From assembly GCF_001584335.1 (NCBI RefSeq), contig NZ_LSBB01000020.1, positions 496,001 to 560,000 of the forward strand: 64,000 bases of DNA, read 5' to 3'. Positions 63,279 to 64,000 of this stretch are shown one piece after another. The notes beneath the pieces are model-generated. The model made no database searches and was not told the DNA's origin. It saw nothing but the letters and a program-made list of their open reading frames with translations. This DNA is from Bacillus atrophaeus. GTDB lineage: Bacteria; Bacillota; Bacilli; Bacillales; Bacillaceae. Within the stretch, counting starts at the first letter, position 1. Every line of letters begins with the position of its first letter. A program made the position numbers and the translations under genes.

Positions 63279-63860
63279 TTGACCGAAGAGAAAAATCCTA
63301 AAACTGAAAAACCGGTGAAAAAAAAATCCAATACGTATTGGGAATGGGCAAAAGCAATTGTCATTGCCGTGGTTTTGGCACTCTTAATCCGCCACTTTTT
63401 GTTTGAACCGTATTTAGTGGAAGGTTCATCCATGTATCCAACCTTGCATGACGGGGAACGTTTGTTTGTGAATAAAACCGTCAACTATGTCGGAGAGCTG
63501 AAGCGGGGAGATATCGTCATTATTAACGGCGATTCATCAAAAGTGCATTATGTGAAGCGGTTGATCGGTAAGCCTGGAGAAACCGTAGAGATGAAGGATG
63601 ACACGCTTTATATAAACGGGAAAAAGATAGACGAGTCATATCTGTCTAATAATAAAAAAGATGCGAAAAAGCTGGGTGTTAATCTTACCGGGGATTTTGG
63701 ACCTGTCAAGGTTCCGAAAGGGAAGTACTTTGTAATGGGTGATAATCGCCTGAATTCGATGGACAGCCGGAATGGACTCGGGCTTATTGCCGAAGATCGG
63801 ATTGTCGGCACTTCCAAGTTTGTCTTCTTCCCATTTAACGAAATGCGCCAAACAAAATAA
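63279..63860 (+). CDS. sipT: SipT, type I signal peptidase
   Basis: 193 residues from TTG 63279, after TAGGAGGAACC. One membrane helix (about 22-42) is followed by the extracellular catalytic domain: Ser in 'VEGSSMYPTLHDGE' (box B), Lys in 'VHYVKRLIGKPGE' (box D), then 'VPKGKYFVMGDNRLNSMDSR' (box E). It cleaves signal peptides of secreted proteins such as YkwD. Monocistronic. Confidence 0.96.
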   Translation: MTEEKNPKTEKPVKKKSNTYWEWAKAIVIAVVLALLIRHFLFEPYLVEGSSMYPTLHDGERLFVNKTVNYVGELKRGDIVIINGDSSKVHYVKRLIGKPGETVEMKDDTLYINGKKIDESYLSNNKKDAKKLGVNLTGDFGPVKVPKGKYFVMGDNRLNSMDSRNGLGLIAEDRIVGTSKFVFFPFNEMRQTK

Positions 63861-63907
63861 AAAACGCCATGCTGTACTCACTCCGGAGTCAGCAGGCGTT
63901 TTTTTAC
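63860..63907. terminator. Bidirectional terminator of sipT and ykoA
   Basis: AAAACGCC (from about 63861) pairs with GGCGTTTT across a structured loop containing ACTCACTCCGGAGT, followed by T's. Confidence 0.7.
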
Positions 63908-64000
63908 ATTGAAAAAGAGGCAGCTATTGCGATAAACAATACGGTTACAAACACGGAGCCTATAATGGCTAACACACTGAAGAAAAGGTGAATTTGCTTT
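63904..64000 (-). CDS. ykoA: YkoA-like membrane protein, C-terminal part
   Basis: Only the last 31 codons are present: 'KQIHLFFSVLAIIGSVFV' and 'TVLFIAIAASFSM', a single hydrophobic helix at the C-terminus. It is convergent with sipT, as ykoA is in strain 168. The start lies outside the window. Function unknown. Confidence 0.6.
   Translation of the reverse strand, partial: KQIHLFFSVLAIIGSVFVTVLFIAIAASFSM

Overview
The window is chromosomal DNA of a Bacillus subtilis-group organism. Gene order and protein sequence follow the B. subtilis 168 segment from ykvR to sipT/ykoA almost gene for gene: ykvR-ykvS-ykvT-ykvU-stoA-zosA-pepQ-ykvZ-glcT-ptsGHI-splAB-ykwB-mcpC-ykwC-ykwD-pbpH-kinA-patA-cheV-ykyB-ykuCDE-fadH-ykuI-fsrA-ykuJK-abbA-darB(ykuL)-ccpC-ykuNOP-dapH-dapL-ykuS-ykuT-ykuUV-rok-yknT-mobA-moeB-moeA-mobB-moaE-moaD-yknUV-yknWXYZ-fruRKA-sipT. 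Gene names come from recalled protein sequences and synteny, not from a search. It is not strain 168 itself: proteins such as KinA differ at many positions from the 168 sequence as I recall it, a manganese catalase gene sits between fsrA and ykuJ, a GNAT gene sits between ykvR and ykvS, and the stretch after fadH, where 168 carries ykuG and ykuH, holds only debris. A sister species or a divergent strain is likely.

Layout. 1-8.5 kb: the tail of an RsbR-type STAS protein, small conserved genes, sporulation genes (ykvT, ykvU, stoA), the metal-transport ATPase zosA behind a Fur/PerR-type box, and pepQ. 8.6-15 kb: a LacI-type regulator and the glucose PTS cassette glcT-ptsG-ptsH-ptsI, with an antiterminator target and terminator in the ptsG leader. 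15-28 kb: spore photoproduct lyase operon, chemotaxis proteins mcpC and cheV behind SigmaD-like -10 elements, ykwC, ykwD, pbpH, the sporulation kinase kinA behind a SigmaH-type promoter, and patA. 28-33 kb: ykyB, ykuC, L,D-transpeptidase ykuD, Tat-exported phosphatase ykuE, and fadH with a FadR operator.

33-46 kb is rich in metal, redox and regulatory functions: ykuI (c-di-GMP receptor), the Fur-controlled small RNA FsrA, the extra Mn-catalase, abbA behind a Spo0A box, c-di-AMP receptor darB, ccpC, the flavodoxin operon ykuN-ykuO-ykuP with two Fur boxes, lysine-pathway dapH-dapL, mechanosensitive channel ykuT, peroxiredoxin ykuU with thiol-disulfide protein ykuV, and rok. 46-51.6 kb: yknT and the molybdopterin cluster. 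51.8-59.3 kb: a heterodimeric ABC exporter (yknUV) and the SigmaW-driven yknWXYZ. 59.5-63.9 kb: the fructose operon, sipT and the end of ykoA.

I see no prophage, insertion sequence, CRISPR array, rRNA or tRNA. The most notable feature is the Mn-catalase gene lying 78 bases downstream of the Fur-repressed sRNA FsrA and within 4.1 kb of the iron-sparing flavodoxin operon. It suggests, but does not prove, an iron-sparing peroxide defence. Many terminators in the region are bidirectional, and several genes have an ATG fused to the Shine-Dalgarno sequence, so their true start is probably a later UUG, CUG or similar codon.
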